A DNA stretch of 64,000 nucleotides from Janthinobacterium sp. (GCA_025360045.1 JANYCY010000084.1:1-64000); one strand, 5' to 3'. Shown: positions 52,140-60,967, counted from the first letter of the stretch. The notes: generated by a model not told the origin, from the letters alone. Made by a program: numbers and translations.

Positions 52140-52790
52140 ATGAAGTTATCTAGTGTCATCTTTGCGGTATGTCTTTTAAACGTAAACAACTTTGCCTTTG
52201 CTGCGGAGCATTTTTATCAAGAGTTGCAAACTCTTGAATCTAAAACTGCTGCTCCAACATCTCAGTCTATTGTATTTTATGGCAGCTCAACATTTAAGTA
52301 TTGGAATTCAGAACTTGCTGCAGATTTTAAGGGAAAGAATGTCGTAGGACGGGGGTTTGGTGGTTCTAACTTTCAAGATGCATTGAAGTATGGTGAGGAG
52401 TTTGTTTTTAAATATCAACCAAGAATGGTTGTTGTGTACGAAGGGGATAATGATATTGAAGGTGGGTATACTGCTGAGAATGTGTTAGACGATTTTAAGA
52501 AGTTTATTGCTTTAGCAAAGCAGATAACGCCAAAAACTAAAATCGTTTTTGTCTCTATAAAACCCAGTCTTTCAAGGCAGGGGAGTAAATCGAAGCAAGA
52601 AAAAGCAAATCAATTAATTAAAAACCTGTGTGATAGTTCTCAAGAATGTATATATATTGATACTGCTTCTGCGATGCAACAAGCCGATGGGAGTATTTCC
52701 GCCGTATATTATAAAAACACAGATGGTTTGCATATGAATCGTGAAGGATACAAGCTCTGGGCAAAAATTATTCAGCCATACTTAATATGA
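52140..52790 (+). CDS. Secreted SGNH/GDSL-type hydrolase
   Basis: Protein of 216 residues with a signal peptide ending FAFAA. The catalytic Ser block is IVFYGSSTFKYW, the Gly block is NVVGRGFGGSNFQDAL, the Asn block is VVVYEGDNDIEGG, and the Asp/His pair is in NTDGLHMNREGYKLW, so an SGNH esterase or acetyl-transfer fold is complete. It starts 3 bases after the acyltransferase 3 gene, which suggests the pair adds or removes O-acyl groups in the periplasm. It is the last gene of the plus-strand EPS arm and converges on the lapG-like gene. Confidence 0.88.
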   Translation: MKLSSVIFAVCLLNVNNFAFAAEHFYQELQTLESKTAAPTSQSIVFYGSSTFKYWNSELAADFKGKNVVGRGFGGSNFQDALKYGEEFVFKYQPRMVVVYEGDNDIEGGYTAENVLDDFKKFIALAKQITPKTKIVFVSIKPSLSRQGSKSKQEKANQLIKNLCDSSQECIYIDTASAMQQADGSISAVYYKNTDGLHMNREGYKLWAKIIQPYLI

Positions 52791-52806
52791 CCTATTTTAA
52801 ATTTAA

Positions 52807-53514
52807 CTACATGGCCTGCTCGCGGGCCATTTTTTCTTTTAGGTCTTTCCAGAATCTAATCTGGCTTGCGCCGCCTTTTTTCTGGGTATCTCCTGCCCAA
52901 ATATCATCGTCATTAAAGCTATATACGGGTTCTAAATCGGTGCGTTGTGAGGCAGGTTTTATTTCGCCGGTGAGGATATCCAAAATATAGGGTTCGGCTT
53001 CGGGTGTGGGATACCACGCCAGCACCATATGGGCTTCATTTATTTTTAGCGCGCGCACATACACCATGCGTAATTGGCCAACCGGTGCACCTAAATCTCT
53101 GAGGGTAAAGTATTTGGCTGCAGCGTAATCTTCGCAATCACCCGCATTAGATGCCAACATTTCAATGGGGGTGGCCCAATAATCTGCGACTCCCCAATGG
53201 GCTTGGTCCGTTTGATAGGGAATGCGGTTAAAAAAACGATTGGTGTTTTTTAATGCGTTTACGGCGGGGTTTTTAGGTGGGCTCCATTGGCCTTGCACGG
53301 CTGGTTTTTCGTCCTGAATAAATTCTTTCCAGGCTAATAGTCTGGGAATGGCCGCTTGCCCCCAGCGCTTGCCAATGGCATTTAATAGATTGGCTGAAAA
53401 TTCGGTTAGTCCCGCAGCAATACTTAAGGCGGTGCATAAACTCAATGCTAGCACAATCAAGCCTGTCTTAATGGGGGCTTGATGATGGGCGATTTGAGTG
53501 GGCTGTTTAGACAT
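52807..53514 (-). CDS. lapG: LapG-like periplasmic cysteine protease
   Basis: Bacterial transglutaminase-like cysteine proteinase of 235 residues. An N-terminal hydrophobic signal or anchor (TGLIVLALSLCTALSIAAG) is followed by the domain with WATPIEMLASNAGDCEDYAAAKYFTL (catalytic Cys), INEAHMVLAWY (His) and EPYILDILTGEI (Asp). LapG cleaves the N-terminus of LapA-type adhesins to release biofilm cells and is held inactive by LapD when c-di-GMP is high; a LapD-like gene lies at 34522. Here it overlaps the TPR-like gene by 8 bases and follows the CpsB-like phosphatase. The four-residue calcium-binding site was not verified. Confidence 0.87.
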   Translation of the reverse strand: MSKQPTQIAHHQAPIKTGLIVLALSLCTALSIAAGLTEFSANLLNAIGKRWGQAAIPRLLAWKEFIQDEKPAVQGQWSPPKNPAVNALKNTNRFFNRIPYQTDQAHWGVADYWATPIEMLASNAGDCEDYAAAKYFTLRDLGAPVGQLRMVYVRALKINEAHMVLAWYPTPEAEPYILDILTGEIKPASQRTDLEPVYSFNDDDIWAGDTQKKGGASQIRFWKDLKEKMAREQAM

Positions 53515-54139
53515 TAAGCTTAGGATAGTTGGCTTTTAGCTTGAGTACATTATCTTTTTGTTGCTGTATGGCTTGGCTATATATTTGGGTGATTTGTTTT
53601 CGTGCGGGGGTGGATAGTTGATCCCAATTTTGGAATCCCGCATTGAGCAATGCCAGTTGGCTATCTGCCTCATATGGATTTAATTGCGCCGACCGAATGA
53701 GGAGCTGTTCAAATTCTGCATCGTTTTGTTTTAGATAGGCTTTAAATTGCACCATATTGGCCATGGTACTGCCGTTATTGGGCTGTACTTGCAAAGCGGC
53801 ACGGTATTGATTAATGGCTTCTTGGTAAAACACATCGCGTACCAGTTTAAAATTTGCGGCTTTTAGCCCACGTAATACTTGTAATCGGGCAAGGTCGATA
53901 GGGTATTGGGCGATATTGGGGCAGGCTTGGCTGGCTTTTTCTAAAGTATTGCGGGTTGCGATCCATTGCGCTAATTCAAGTGGCTGTTGTGGATTGCTCA
54001 GCCAGCTTTGTACTTGTTTTCGTGCCTCAAGCGTTTGAATATCGTAGTAAGCGTATTTAATGCTCGGCCAGATGGCGAGTGTGGCCAGCCATATTACGAG
54101 GGCTATTAGGGGAATGAGGTAGGGTGATTTAATATTCAT
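53507..54139 (-). CDS. Membrane-anchored TPR-like protein
   Basis: Protein of 210 residues with one N-terminal membrane span (YLIPLIALVIWLATLAIWP) and a helical periplasmic domain with a tetratricopeptide-like repeat (DVFYQEAINQYRAALQVQPNNGSTMANMVQFKAY, LLIRSAQLNPYEADSQLALLNAG). No specific family is recognised. Its ATG overlaps the CpsB-like gene stop (ATGA) and its end overlaps lapG, so the three are translated together. It may be a scaffold for EPS assembly or for the LapG-like protease (inference). Confidence 0.75.
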   Translation of the reverse strand: MNIKSPYLIPLIALVIWLATLAIWPSIKYAYYDIQTLEARKQVQSWLSNPQQPLELAQWIATRNTLEKASQACPNIAQYPIDLARLQVLRGLKAANFKLVRDVFYQEAINQYRAALQVQPNNGSTMANMVQFKAYLKQNDAEFEQLLIRSAQLNPYEADSQLALLNAGFQNWDQLSTPARKQITQIYSQAIQQQKDNVLKLKANYPKLNV

Positions 54140-54858
54140 ATGCGGCTATTAATAATCCCTTGTGGGCGTTCAATGGTGAGCATATCGGCATAATCTGCGC
54201 CGTGTAATGCAGCTACTGCCGCATGGCCTAAATGTAGATTGGGCGGGCGATAGGCTAGATTATGGCAATCACTGGCGAGTAAATAGATCCAGTCTTTTTC
54301 TAATAGATATTCTGCAGTTTTGCGGGCTTTGCTACCAAATTGGTTACAAAGGGAACCGGCGGTGATTTGTAGCCAGCAACCTAAATCAATTAAATGCTGC
54401 GCTTTATCTGGCCGGGCCTGAATCGCGGCATTGCGTTCTGGGTGCGCAATCAGTGGGCGAATGCCTAGTTTTAGAAAGTGGCGAATAAATTGCTCGCTCC
54501 CTACTGGGATCATTTGGTCGGGGAATTCTAATAGCATGATCTTCATGCCATCCACTTCGCCCAAAAAAGGCACTTCATTGTTTTCTAGCAGCGGCAAGAT
54601 ATCTTCACCCAAACGCACTTCCCCACCTAAATGAATGTCGAGCGGGATTTTTTTTGTGGCTAAATGCAGTTTAAAAATGGCGATTTCGCATTCTAGCGCA
54701 CTGCGTTGGTTATTCCAGCGGGCAGGATAAATATGTGGCGTTAATACCGCCGTTTTTACTCCGTTATTAACCGCTTCTGCTGCTAATTGCAGCGCCATTT
54801 CCATATTCCTAGGGCCATCATCAATGGCGGGCAAAATATGGCAGTGAATATCAATCAT
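54136..54858 (-). CDS. CpsB/CapC-type tyrosine-protein phosphatase
   Basis: PHP-fold metal-dependent phosphatase of 240 residues. The family's metal motifs are MIDIHCHILPAIDDGPRNMEMAL, AVLTPHIYP, IAHPERNAAI and LASDCHN. These enzymes remove phosphate from tyrosines of the Wzc/CpsD-type kinase and so set polymer length. It is encoded about 240 bases after the kinase gene, with a terminator and a palindromic repeat between. It begins a coupled three-gene group with the TPR-like and LapG-like genes. Confidence 0.9.
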   Translation of the reverse strand: MIDIHCHILPAIDDGPRNMEMALQLAAEAVNNGVKTAVLTPHIYPARWNNQRSALECEIAIFKLHLATKKIPLDIHLGGEVRLGEDILPLLENNEVPFLGEVDGMKIMLLEFPDQMIPVGSEQFIRHFLKLGIRPLIAHPERNAAIQARPDKAQHLIDLGCWLQITAGSLCNQFGSKARKTAEYLLEKDWIYLLASDCHNLAYRPPNLHLGHAAVAALHGADYADMLTIERPQGIINSRI

Positions 54859-54951
54859 GGTGCTTGGCTTTGTTTGGATTATTGATTGTGAAGGGTGATC
54901 AAATACATGCTATTTAATTATCGCATGCTTGGGGATTTGAATCTTGTAATT

Positions 54952-55019
54952 TGTAGGGCGGGTGCAACCCGCCGTTTTTCGTGTTTCAGCAAAGCTCGGC
55001 GGGTTTCACCCGCCCTACA
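54952..55019. repeat. TAGGGCGGGTG palindrome, copy 5
   Basis: TGTAGGGCGGGTGCAACCCG and CGGGTTTCACCCGCCCTACA arms. The loop TTTTTCGTGTTTCAGCAAAG is nearly the same as the copy at 32883, so these two are recent relatives. Confidence 0.9.
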
Positions 55020-55043
55020 AAGTCTGTGCAATATATGCATACT

Positions 55044-55084
55044 AAAAAAAAAGGGGCAACTTAATAAAAGTTGCCCCTTTTTCT
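55044..55084 (-). terminator. Terminator after the Wzc-like kinase gene
   Basis: AAAAGGGGCAACTT and AAGTTGCCCCTTTT arms around ATAA, with A and T runs on both sides, 15 bases past the kinase stop on the minus strand. Confidence 0.88.
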
Positions 55085-55098
55085 ATATCACAAAGCGT

Positions 55099-57270
55099 TT
55101 AAGTTGCCCCATACGCTTTGCCATATTGGCCAACACTGCCGTATTGGCCGTAATAACGTTCGGCCTTTTTAAAGTCTAAATGGCTGAGGGTCACACCTAA
55201 TATTCGTCCACCTGCTTGTGCAATACGCATTAGATTTTTGCGTGCAATGGGATGGGGCGTTTCTTGGGCGCGGGTTACAAACAGCGTATCGCTGCAAAGT
55301 GGGGCCAAGATTAATGGGTCACTGACTAGGCTTAATGGCGGGCCATCAATGACCAACATTTCATAGCTGGTGGATAATTGGCTGAGTAATTCGCTAAAGC
55401 GCTTAGACATGAGTATTTCTAAGGAGCTAGGTGGAATATCGCCAGTGGCTAAGCAATAGAGTTGGCTATCGCCTACTCTTTGCAAGCATTCTTCTAATGT
55501 GGCTGTGCCTGCGACTAGATTAGTTAAGCCAGGTGCAGTTGGGTTTAGGCCCAATTTGCGTGCTAAGCCAGGTTTGCGTAAATCGGCATCAATAATTAAT
55601 GTCTTACGGGTGTTTGATAAGGCCAAGGCTAAATTGGCGGCAAAAGTTGTTTTGCCTTCATTGGGCATACTCGATGTAATCAGTAGGCTACGCTGAGTGA
55701 CATCAATTGAGGATAATGCAACGCCGGTGCGTGCAGTAAATATGGCCTCTGAATAGATTGATCTGGGGTCATTTAAAACTAATTTACCTGTATCACTGGC
55801 CAATTTTTTATTGAGTAAAGGAATGCTGGTGAGTAATGGGTAGCCCAATAAGCGCTCTACATCATCGCTATTATTAATGGTGTTATTTAAGCGGTCTAAA
55901 ATAACGGCTGCACTTGCGGCTAGTAATAGGCCAAATAGGGCAGACATCATAATGATTTGTGGTTTTTTTGGTTTAATAGGGCTCGAGGGAGTGCTGGCAT
56001 TATCAATGATGCGAGCAATTGCGGATTGCAAGTCTTGGGATACAGCGGTTTCTTTGGCGCGTGCAATAAAGCTTTCATATAGCTGCCGATTGGCTGCAGC
56101 CTCTCGTTCTAATACACCGAGTTGTACTTCTTTGCGATTTAAATTAGAGACCGCACCGCGTGCTTGGCTTAATACGGCTTCTAATGCCCGCTCTGTGCCC
56201 AGTGCCGCTTCATAGCTTTGGCGTAAGCTGCCTACTACGGCATCAACTTGGCGTTTGGCATTTGTTTTGGCCGAGCGTAATTCACCTTCGGCTTGTACCA
56301 TCTTGGGATGGTCTACACCGTAGCGCTGAATTAAATCAGCCATTTTGCTTTCGGCTTCGGCTTCTTGCCTTTTTGAGTCCGTCACTTGTGGATTGCTAAT
56401 TACGGCTGGAACGCTGCTGTAATCGCCATTTTTTACTGCGCTCACTTGCCGATAGGCGTTTTCTGCTTCTGCGCGTTTCATTTTGGCACTAATTAATTGC
56501 TGATTAGTATCTGCAATTTGCGTGCTAGTCCCGTTTTGGCCTTCTTTACTTAAAGAGATAATGCCATTACTTTCTCGGTATTGTTGTAAGGCATATTCAG
56601 ATTTATCTAGCTTTTCACGCAGGCCACCTACTCGGCCGTTGAGCCATTGAGAGGCACTTTGAGCCATAGCAAAGCGGGCATCACGATCGCTATCGATATA
56701 CATTTCAGCCAATTTATTGGGCACTGCTGCGGCCAGTTCTTTGTCGGTACTGGTAAAGCTGATTTTTACTAATTGGCTGGAACGAACTAGCTCAATATCA
56801 ATGCTGCTTGCAAAGTTGGAATAGATGGCGTTAGCCAGTTTGTCTTCGGTCCAAACGTTTTGTTCTTCTGGATTATTGGTTTTTAAAAAGGATGCCCAAA
56901 AAGATTTTTTAACCACGCGTGGATCAAACGCTGGGTTTTCCCAAAGCTTTAAAGCTTTGATGGTACGGATAGCTAAATCTCTGGATTGTAGAATTTCTGC
57001 TTGAGTTTGAAAGTATTCGCGATTGGCAGATACGCCCGAATACACTTCTTCAACGGATAAGATTTTTTGACGGCTTGATTCAATTAAAAGGGTGGTCGTT
57101 GATCGATAAGAGGGGGCAATAGAAAAAACAATCGCGGTGGCGACTGCAGCAACAGTCATGGCAAAGAAAAAAATCTTTAATTTACGTTTACAAATGCTGC
57201 GCCAATATTCAATTAGAGGGGGTGTTTCTTGCATGGGCATACGCCCTGCTAGATGTTTAGCTTGATTCAT
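55099..57270 (-). CDS. Polysaccharide co-polymerase/tyrosine autokinase (Wzc-like)
   Basis: Wzc-type protein of 723 residues. The N-terminal Wzz domain begins PPLIEYWRSICKRKLKIFFF with a membrane span. The periplasmic coiled region runs to about residue 430, then a second span (IIMMSALFGLLLAASAAVIL). The C-terminal BY-kinase has Walker A SSMPNEGKTTFAANLA, Walker A' TLIIDADLRKP and Walker B LVIDGPP. A Tyr-rich tail (ERYYGQYGSVGQYGKAYG) is the autophosphorylation cluster. It controls EPS chain length with the Wza-like and CpsB-like partners on either side. Confidence 0.95.
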   Translation of the reverse strand: MNQAKHLAGRMPMQETPPLIEYWRSICKRKLKIFFFAMTVAAVATAIVFSIAPSYRSTTTLLIESSRQKILSVEEVYSGVSANREYFQTQAEILQSRDLAIRTIKALKLWENPAFDPRVVKKSFWASFLKTNNPEEQNVWTEDKLANAIYSNFASSIDIELVRSSQLVKISFTSTDKELAAAVPNKLAEMYIDSDRDARFAMAQSASQWLNGRVGGLREKLDKSEYALQQYRESNGIISLSKEGQNGTSTQIADTNQQLISAKMKRAEAENAYRQVSAVKNGDYSSVPAVISNPQVTDSKRQEAEAESKMADLIQRYGVDHPKMVQAEGELRSAKTNAKRQVDAVVGSLRQSYEAALGTERALEAVLSQARGAVSNLNRKEVQLGVLEREAAANRQLYESFIARAKETAVSQDLQSAIARIIDNASTPSSPIKPKKPQIIMMSALFGLLLAASAAVILDRLNNTINNSDDVERLLGYPLLTSIPLLNKKLASDTGKLVLNDPRSIYSEAIFTARTGVALSSIDVTQRSLLITSSMPNEGKTTFAANLALALSNTRKTLIIDADLRKPGLARKLGLNPTAPGLTNLVAGTATLEECLQRVGDSQLYCLATGDIPPSSLEILMSKRFSELLSQLSTSYEMLVIDGPPLSLVSDPLILAPLCSDTLFVTRAQETPHPIARKNLMRIAQAGGRILGVTLSHLDFKKAERYYGQYGSVGQYGKAYGAT

Positions 57271-57318
57271 ATTGCGTAATCCTTGCCTTACCGATGGAGG
57301 ATGGCGAATTAATCTGTG

Positions 57319-57984
57319 TTAGAAAAAGCTATCTTGTACGGTGATGATGTCACCGGGGAAGATGAGTGTATTCAATTCTACTTTTTGTTGTATCTGCTTT
57401 GGATCTTCAGCGCGGATCACAAATATTTTTTCTTTAGAGGCCCGTTCTTTAAATCCGCCCGCTAAGGCAATGGCTTTTAATACGGTTAAGCCAGGCTGAA
57501 ATGGGTAGCCGCCGGCGTTTGCAATCATGCCGTTGATGTAATAAGGGCGGTATTCGTCAATAAAAACGGCAACGCGTGGGTTGACCAAGTAGCGGCCCTT
57601 TAGACCGGTAGTGATCAAGCGTTGTAAATCGCCTGTGGTCAGGTCTTTGATCACAATTTCGCCGAGCACGGGGTATTGCAAGGTGCCCGCATCGGTCAGC
57701 TTAACGCGCTCGCGGCTTAGCTCGTCTTCGCCAAATACACGAATGGTGACAACATCACCCGCACCTAGCTTGTAGTTGGAGAGCACACTGACCGGTTTTA
57801 GGCCGGGCAGTTCTGGCTCCGCACTTGGGACGGGGGTTGGCACTGGCGGGATATCAAAGATTGAAGCTTGGGCCGCAGCTGCTGTAATTAGAAATATTAA
57901 GGCAAGTAGCATGAAAGATAAAAAACCTCGAAAATGTAGGTTGCCCTGTATTTTCGAGGTTGATAGCAACAGTTTAGTTGGCAT
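57319..57984 (-). CDS. Outer-membrane polysaccharide export protein (Wza-like)
   Basis: Polysaccharide export protein of 221 residues. A hydrophobic signal region (FLSFMLLALIFLITAAAAQA) is followed by the Poly_export domain (YKLGAGDVVTIRVFGEDELS, GTLQYPVLGEIVIKDLTTGDL) and one SLBB domain (YYINGMIANAGGYPFQPGLTVLKAIALAGGF). It is shorter than E. coli Wza and lacks a visible lipobox, so it is of the compact Eps-type. It lies between the outer-membrane barrel gene and the kinase gene, 48 bases from the latter. Confidence 0.92.
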   Translation of the reverse strand: MPTKLLLSTSKIQGNLHFRGFLSFMLLALIFLITAAAAQASIFDIPPVPTPVPSAEPELPGLKPVSVLSNYKLGAGDVVTIRVFGEDELSRERVKLTDAGTLQYPVLGEIVIKDLTTGDLQRLITTGLKGRYLVNPRVAVFIDEYRPYYINGMIANAGGYPFQPGLTVLKAIALAGGFKERASKEKIFVIRAEDPKQIQQKVELNTLIFPGDIITVQDSFF

Positions 57985-58021
57985 CAGTTGAATTTCTCGT
58001 TAAGATAATTGTAAGTAAATA

Positions 58022-59311
58022 TTACAGTGAACCACTTAGATTAACCATAAATAGATTACGTTGGTAGTCTTGTGTCGTAATATTTGAGTTACGTTTTTCG
58101 TATCTAAACTCAGTTCCTACTTTTAACCAACGGGTTAGCTTGTAATCCACAGCCAGCCCAGTGATATAAGTGTCGTCAGTGCGGGTGATGCCGGAGTAGT
58201 CGCTGTTTACGTAGGTAAGATAGGTACGTGAAGAGAGGTAGTTGCTCCAAGAGTGATTCCACTGGGCATTCAAGACATCGTCAAGCAAGAAGTTACCCGA
58301 GCCGGTGGATTCTGATGGCGTGCGCAATGCGCTGATTTCAAAGCTGCTATAGGTGAGCGGGGTAAAGCGCAACAGGGCTTCGTAGCTAAATTTAGTGAAC
58401 TCACCCTTAGTATCGGAATCATATCTTTTATTAAGCATACCGACTTTCACGGTACCCATAAATGAATCATCCATATCCCATTTCAAGCCGGTATAAAGAC
58501 GATATTCCTTGCTATTTTGCAGCTCGGGAGTCACGACATAGTCAAAATTTTGCGCACGGGCTTCAAAGACTAAGCTTGTTTTGGGCGCAACACGGTAAAA
58601 GAAGCGTGCAGCAGCAGAGAGGGAGTCTTGATCAAAAAAGCGGGTGATGCTTTCATTATTGGTATAACGCTTACTTTGCGCGCCTGCTTCTAATTCAATT
58701 CGTCCTGTGGCCTCTACCGCGCCATAGGCTACTAATCCTTTTATGCCAAAGGAGTGATAGCGATCCGGTGTTGTGGAGCCGCTATCGGTGGTGCCTTGCG
58801 CGTCTTCTGCATAAAGCAGGTTGGCAAGCAGCAGGCTGCTTAGGCGAGAGCTATAGGTGTTGTCTGCTTGAAATTGCAATTCATTGCTATCGGTATCGTT
58901 TTCTTTACTGTCGGCGTAGCGAGTAAATTTACCTTTGTAGCCAAATACATAGCGGTCGCCATTACTTGCTAAATCAGCAACAAGTGATGGTGAAATTAAT
59001 GTGCCGGTAGAGGAGATTTCATTGCTACTGGTTTTGGCGACATTGCTATCTCTACCTACGGCAATACCTAGCGTTGGATAAATGAAAAATGGGCCTGCCT
59101 GTATTGCGGCTGGGTTTTGACTGCCTGTGCCCGCAAATTCTTTTGCATCAAAACTAGGTTTCGGTTTGGTGCTATTCGGGGACGATAATTTATCAAGTAA
59201 ATCGGCAGAGCTAAGGGCTTTAGGCTGCTCATCAGCCAAGCTGAGTGTACTCATGCCACTCAACACAAGGGCGAGTGCAATGAATCCACTGATGGATTTT
59301 AATTTGAACAT
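58022..59311 (-). CDS. Outer-membrane beta-barrel protein of the EPS locus (EpsL-like)
   Basis: Protein of 429 residues from the ATG at 59311, with signal peptide ending TLSLA. After a linker with PKPSFDAKEF, the mature part is a succession of amphipathic strands (YVFGYKGKFTRYADS, ELQFQADNTYSSRLSSLLL, GTEFRYEKRNSN) ending in an aromatic-rich closing strand, NLFMVNLSGSL. This is typical of the outer-membrane barrel proteins (BBP2-like) found in EPS loci associated with exosortase systems. It is first in the minus-strand EPS arm. The longer frame from 59380 hides the signal peptide. Confidence 0.82.
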   Translation of the reverse strand: MFKLKSISGFIALALVLSGMSTLSLADEQPKALSSADLLDKLSSPNSTKPKPSFDAKEFAGTGSQNPAAIQAGPFFIYPTLGIAVGRDSNVAKTSSNEISSTGTLISPSLVADLASNGDRYVFGYKGKFTRYADSKENDTDSNELQFQADNTYSSRLSSLLLANLLYAEDAQGTTDSGSTTPDRYHSFGIKGLVAYGAVEATGRIELEAGAQSKRYTNNESITRFFDQDSLSAAARFFYRVAPKTSLVFEARAQNFDYVVTPELQNSKEYRLYTGLKWDMDDSFMGTVKVGMLNKRYDSDTKGEFTKFSYEALLRFTPLTYSSFEISALRTPSESTGSGNFLLDDVLNAQWNHSWSNYLSSRTYLTYVNSDYSGITRTDDTYITGLAVDYKLTRWLKVGTEFRYEKRNSNITTQDYQRNLFMVNLSGSL

Positions 59312-60091
59312 TTCGTTTTCCAGAATGTTGAAAGAATAGTCTGATTGTAATGAGGATGATGTGGAGCCTGTTTTTTTCATGAAAAAACAATGTTTAGGCT
59401 CTTTCTATCCAAGGTTAAATTTTATGGGCGCATTCTATCGTTAAATCATGAAGTTTGATAGGGAGCGTATACACTTGTCGTATATAAGCAATTAATTGTA
59501 TATGGAAATACTTAAGGTATTGAAAATAAACTAATAAGAGTTAGAGTATTAATGAATGGTAATGCTCTATTTTTTATGATGATGAACTTCATTATTTATT
59601 TTATATATTTTTATTTTTCGTGGTGATACTATGCGCTGGTCATATTCGTGGTATGGGTTAATCCCTTGGTTGGGTTTAAGAAATCTCTGATTGTAATTGC
59701 CATCCCGAGTGTTTTTATCGAAGATTCAGCGCAAGTACTAGATTTTCCTCTGTGCGGGAATGGTAAAGCGGAATAAATCAGCATTTCCTTGAAGAGTAAT
59801 TTTCAGGTTGGATATGGACAACAAATCTATTGTTGTTGTATCTAAAAGACAGATTGTTTTAATTTTATCGACTGCAAAGAAATTGTTCTGTTACTGATTT
59901 ACAGTGGCCAAGTATTCTTAAATGCATTGGTCATTTTATCTAAGATGCTTGTTGTGAGTAAGATCTAAGCGATTGAATTTGTTAGTTTTTTATACGGCTA
60001 ATTACAATTTGCTCTGACTGCATTAGCTTTTGATTATATTGGTAAAACTTTTTTTCTTTGAGCCTATACATTTAATAAAGGTTAAATACAA
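59312..60091. promoter_or_regulatory. AT-rich divergent region between the EPS barrel gene and the PEP-CTERM gene
   Basis: About 780 bases without a supported gene, rich in A/T with several TTTTTAT and AATAAA runs. It separates the minus-strand EPS arm from the plus-strand PEP-CTERM gene and must carry both promoters. I could not identify a sigma-54 promoter or other named site. Its length leaves room for a small RNA or long leader. Confidence 0.5.
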
Positions 60092-60820
60092 ATGAAACTG
60101 AAATTTTTAGCATTGATGGTACTTGCATCGTTCTCTGTTGCTGCTCAAGCCGCCGTTGACAACTTGGTTGTGAATGGTGATTTTGAGAGCGGCAATGTTG
60201 GGTTTGGTAGTGAGTACACATCTAAAGGCGACCAAACGAAGCTTCCTGATGGTGATGACAGCCAGAGAATTTGGCATGAAGGCACGTACATCGTTGGTGC
60301 TGATGCTAATGCGGCAAACCCTTGGTTTAGCAACAAGGACAATGCTTCGTTTAAGACTGGCACTAAAATGATGATGGTTAATGGTGCATTAACAACTGCT
60401 GGCACGAGCGTTAGTGATGTGAGTGTTTGGAATCAAACAGTGCAAGTAGTGGCTAATACAGATTACTACTTCTCTGCTTTGGTGGCTTCTCTTGATAAGA
60501 ACAGCCCAGCAACACTGGCTTTTAGCATTAACGGCCAAAAGCTAGTTTCTGCTGATGGCACTGGCTTAGATTCATTCACAGCAACGGCTGATGGCGGCTG
60601 GAAAAGTTTTTATGCTGTTTGGAATTCAGGTTCAAACGTATCTGCTAATTTGAATTTGGTTAACTTTACTAGTGTTGCTCACGGCAATGACTTTGCTCTT
60701 GATAATATTGCAATGAGCACAACAGCACCTATCCCAGAACCAGAAACTTACGCTTTAATGGGCATGGGTTTGTTGGGTCTGATGGCTGCTCGTCGTCGTA
60801 AGCTGCAAGCTGCAAAATAA
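60092..60820 (+). CDS. PEP-CTERM sorted secreted protein
   Basis: Exported protein of 242 residues with an N-terminal signal peptide (VLASFSVAAQA). The C-terminus has the full sorting signal: the motif PEPETYALMGMGLLGL, a hydrophobic stretch and the basic cluster ARRRKLQ. The central part is a carbohydrate-binding-like beta domain (NLVVNGDFESGNVGFGSEY, GGWKSFYAVWNSGSNVSANL, NDFALDNIAMS) of the type often called DUF642/CBM-like. PEP-CTERM proteins are processed by exosortase and attached or released at the cell surface with EPS. No exosortase gene is in this window. Confidence 0.92.
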   Translation: MKLKFLALMVLASFSVAAQAAVDNLVVNGDFESGNVGFGSEYTSKGDQTKLPDGDDSQRIWHEGTYIVGADANAANPWFSNKDNASFKTGTKMMMVNGALTTAGTSVSDVSVWNQTVQVVANTDYYFSALVASLDKNSPATLAFSINGQKLVSADGTGLDSFTATADGGWKSFYAVWNSGSNVSANLNLVNFTSVAHGNDFALDNIAMSTTAPIPEPETYALMGMGLLGLMAARRRKLQAAK

Positions 60821-60886
60821 GCATTACTACTTAAAGCGTTTGTGGTTTTTTGCTCAGAGAGAGCATTAAGTTGGCAAGCGAGTCAA

Positions 60887-60921
60887 TAAAAAACGGGCAG
60901 CCTAGGCTGCCCGTTTTTTAT
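60887..60921. terminator. Bidirectional terminator between the PEP-CTERM gene and astD
   Basis: AAAAAACGGGCAGCC and GGCTGCCCGTTTTTT arms meet around TA, with A run before and T run after. It serves the plus-strand gene and could also serve minus-strand astD. Confidence 0.9.
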
Positions 60922-60967
60922 TGATTAAGCGCTTAGGATTTGCGATTAACTTCCCGTTTACGAAGCA

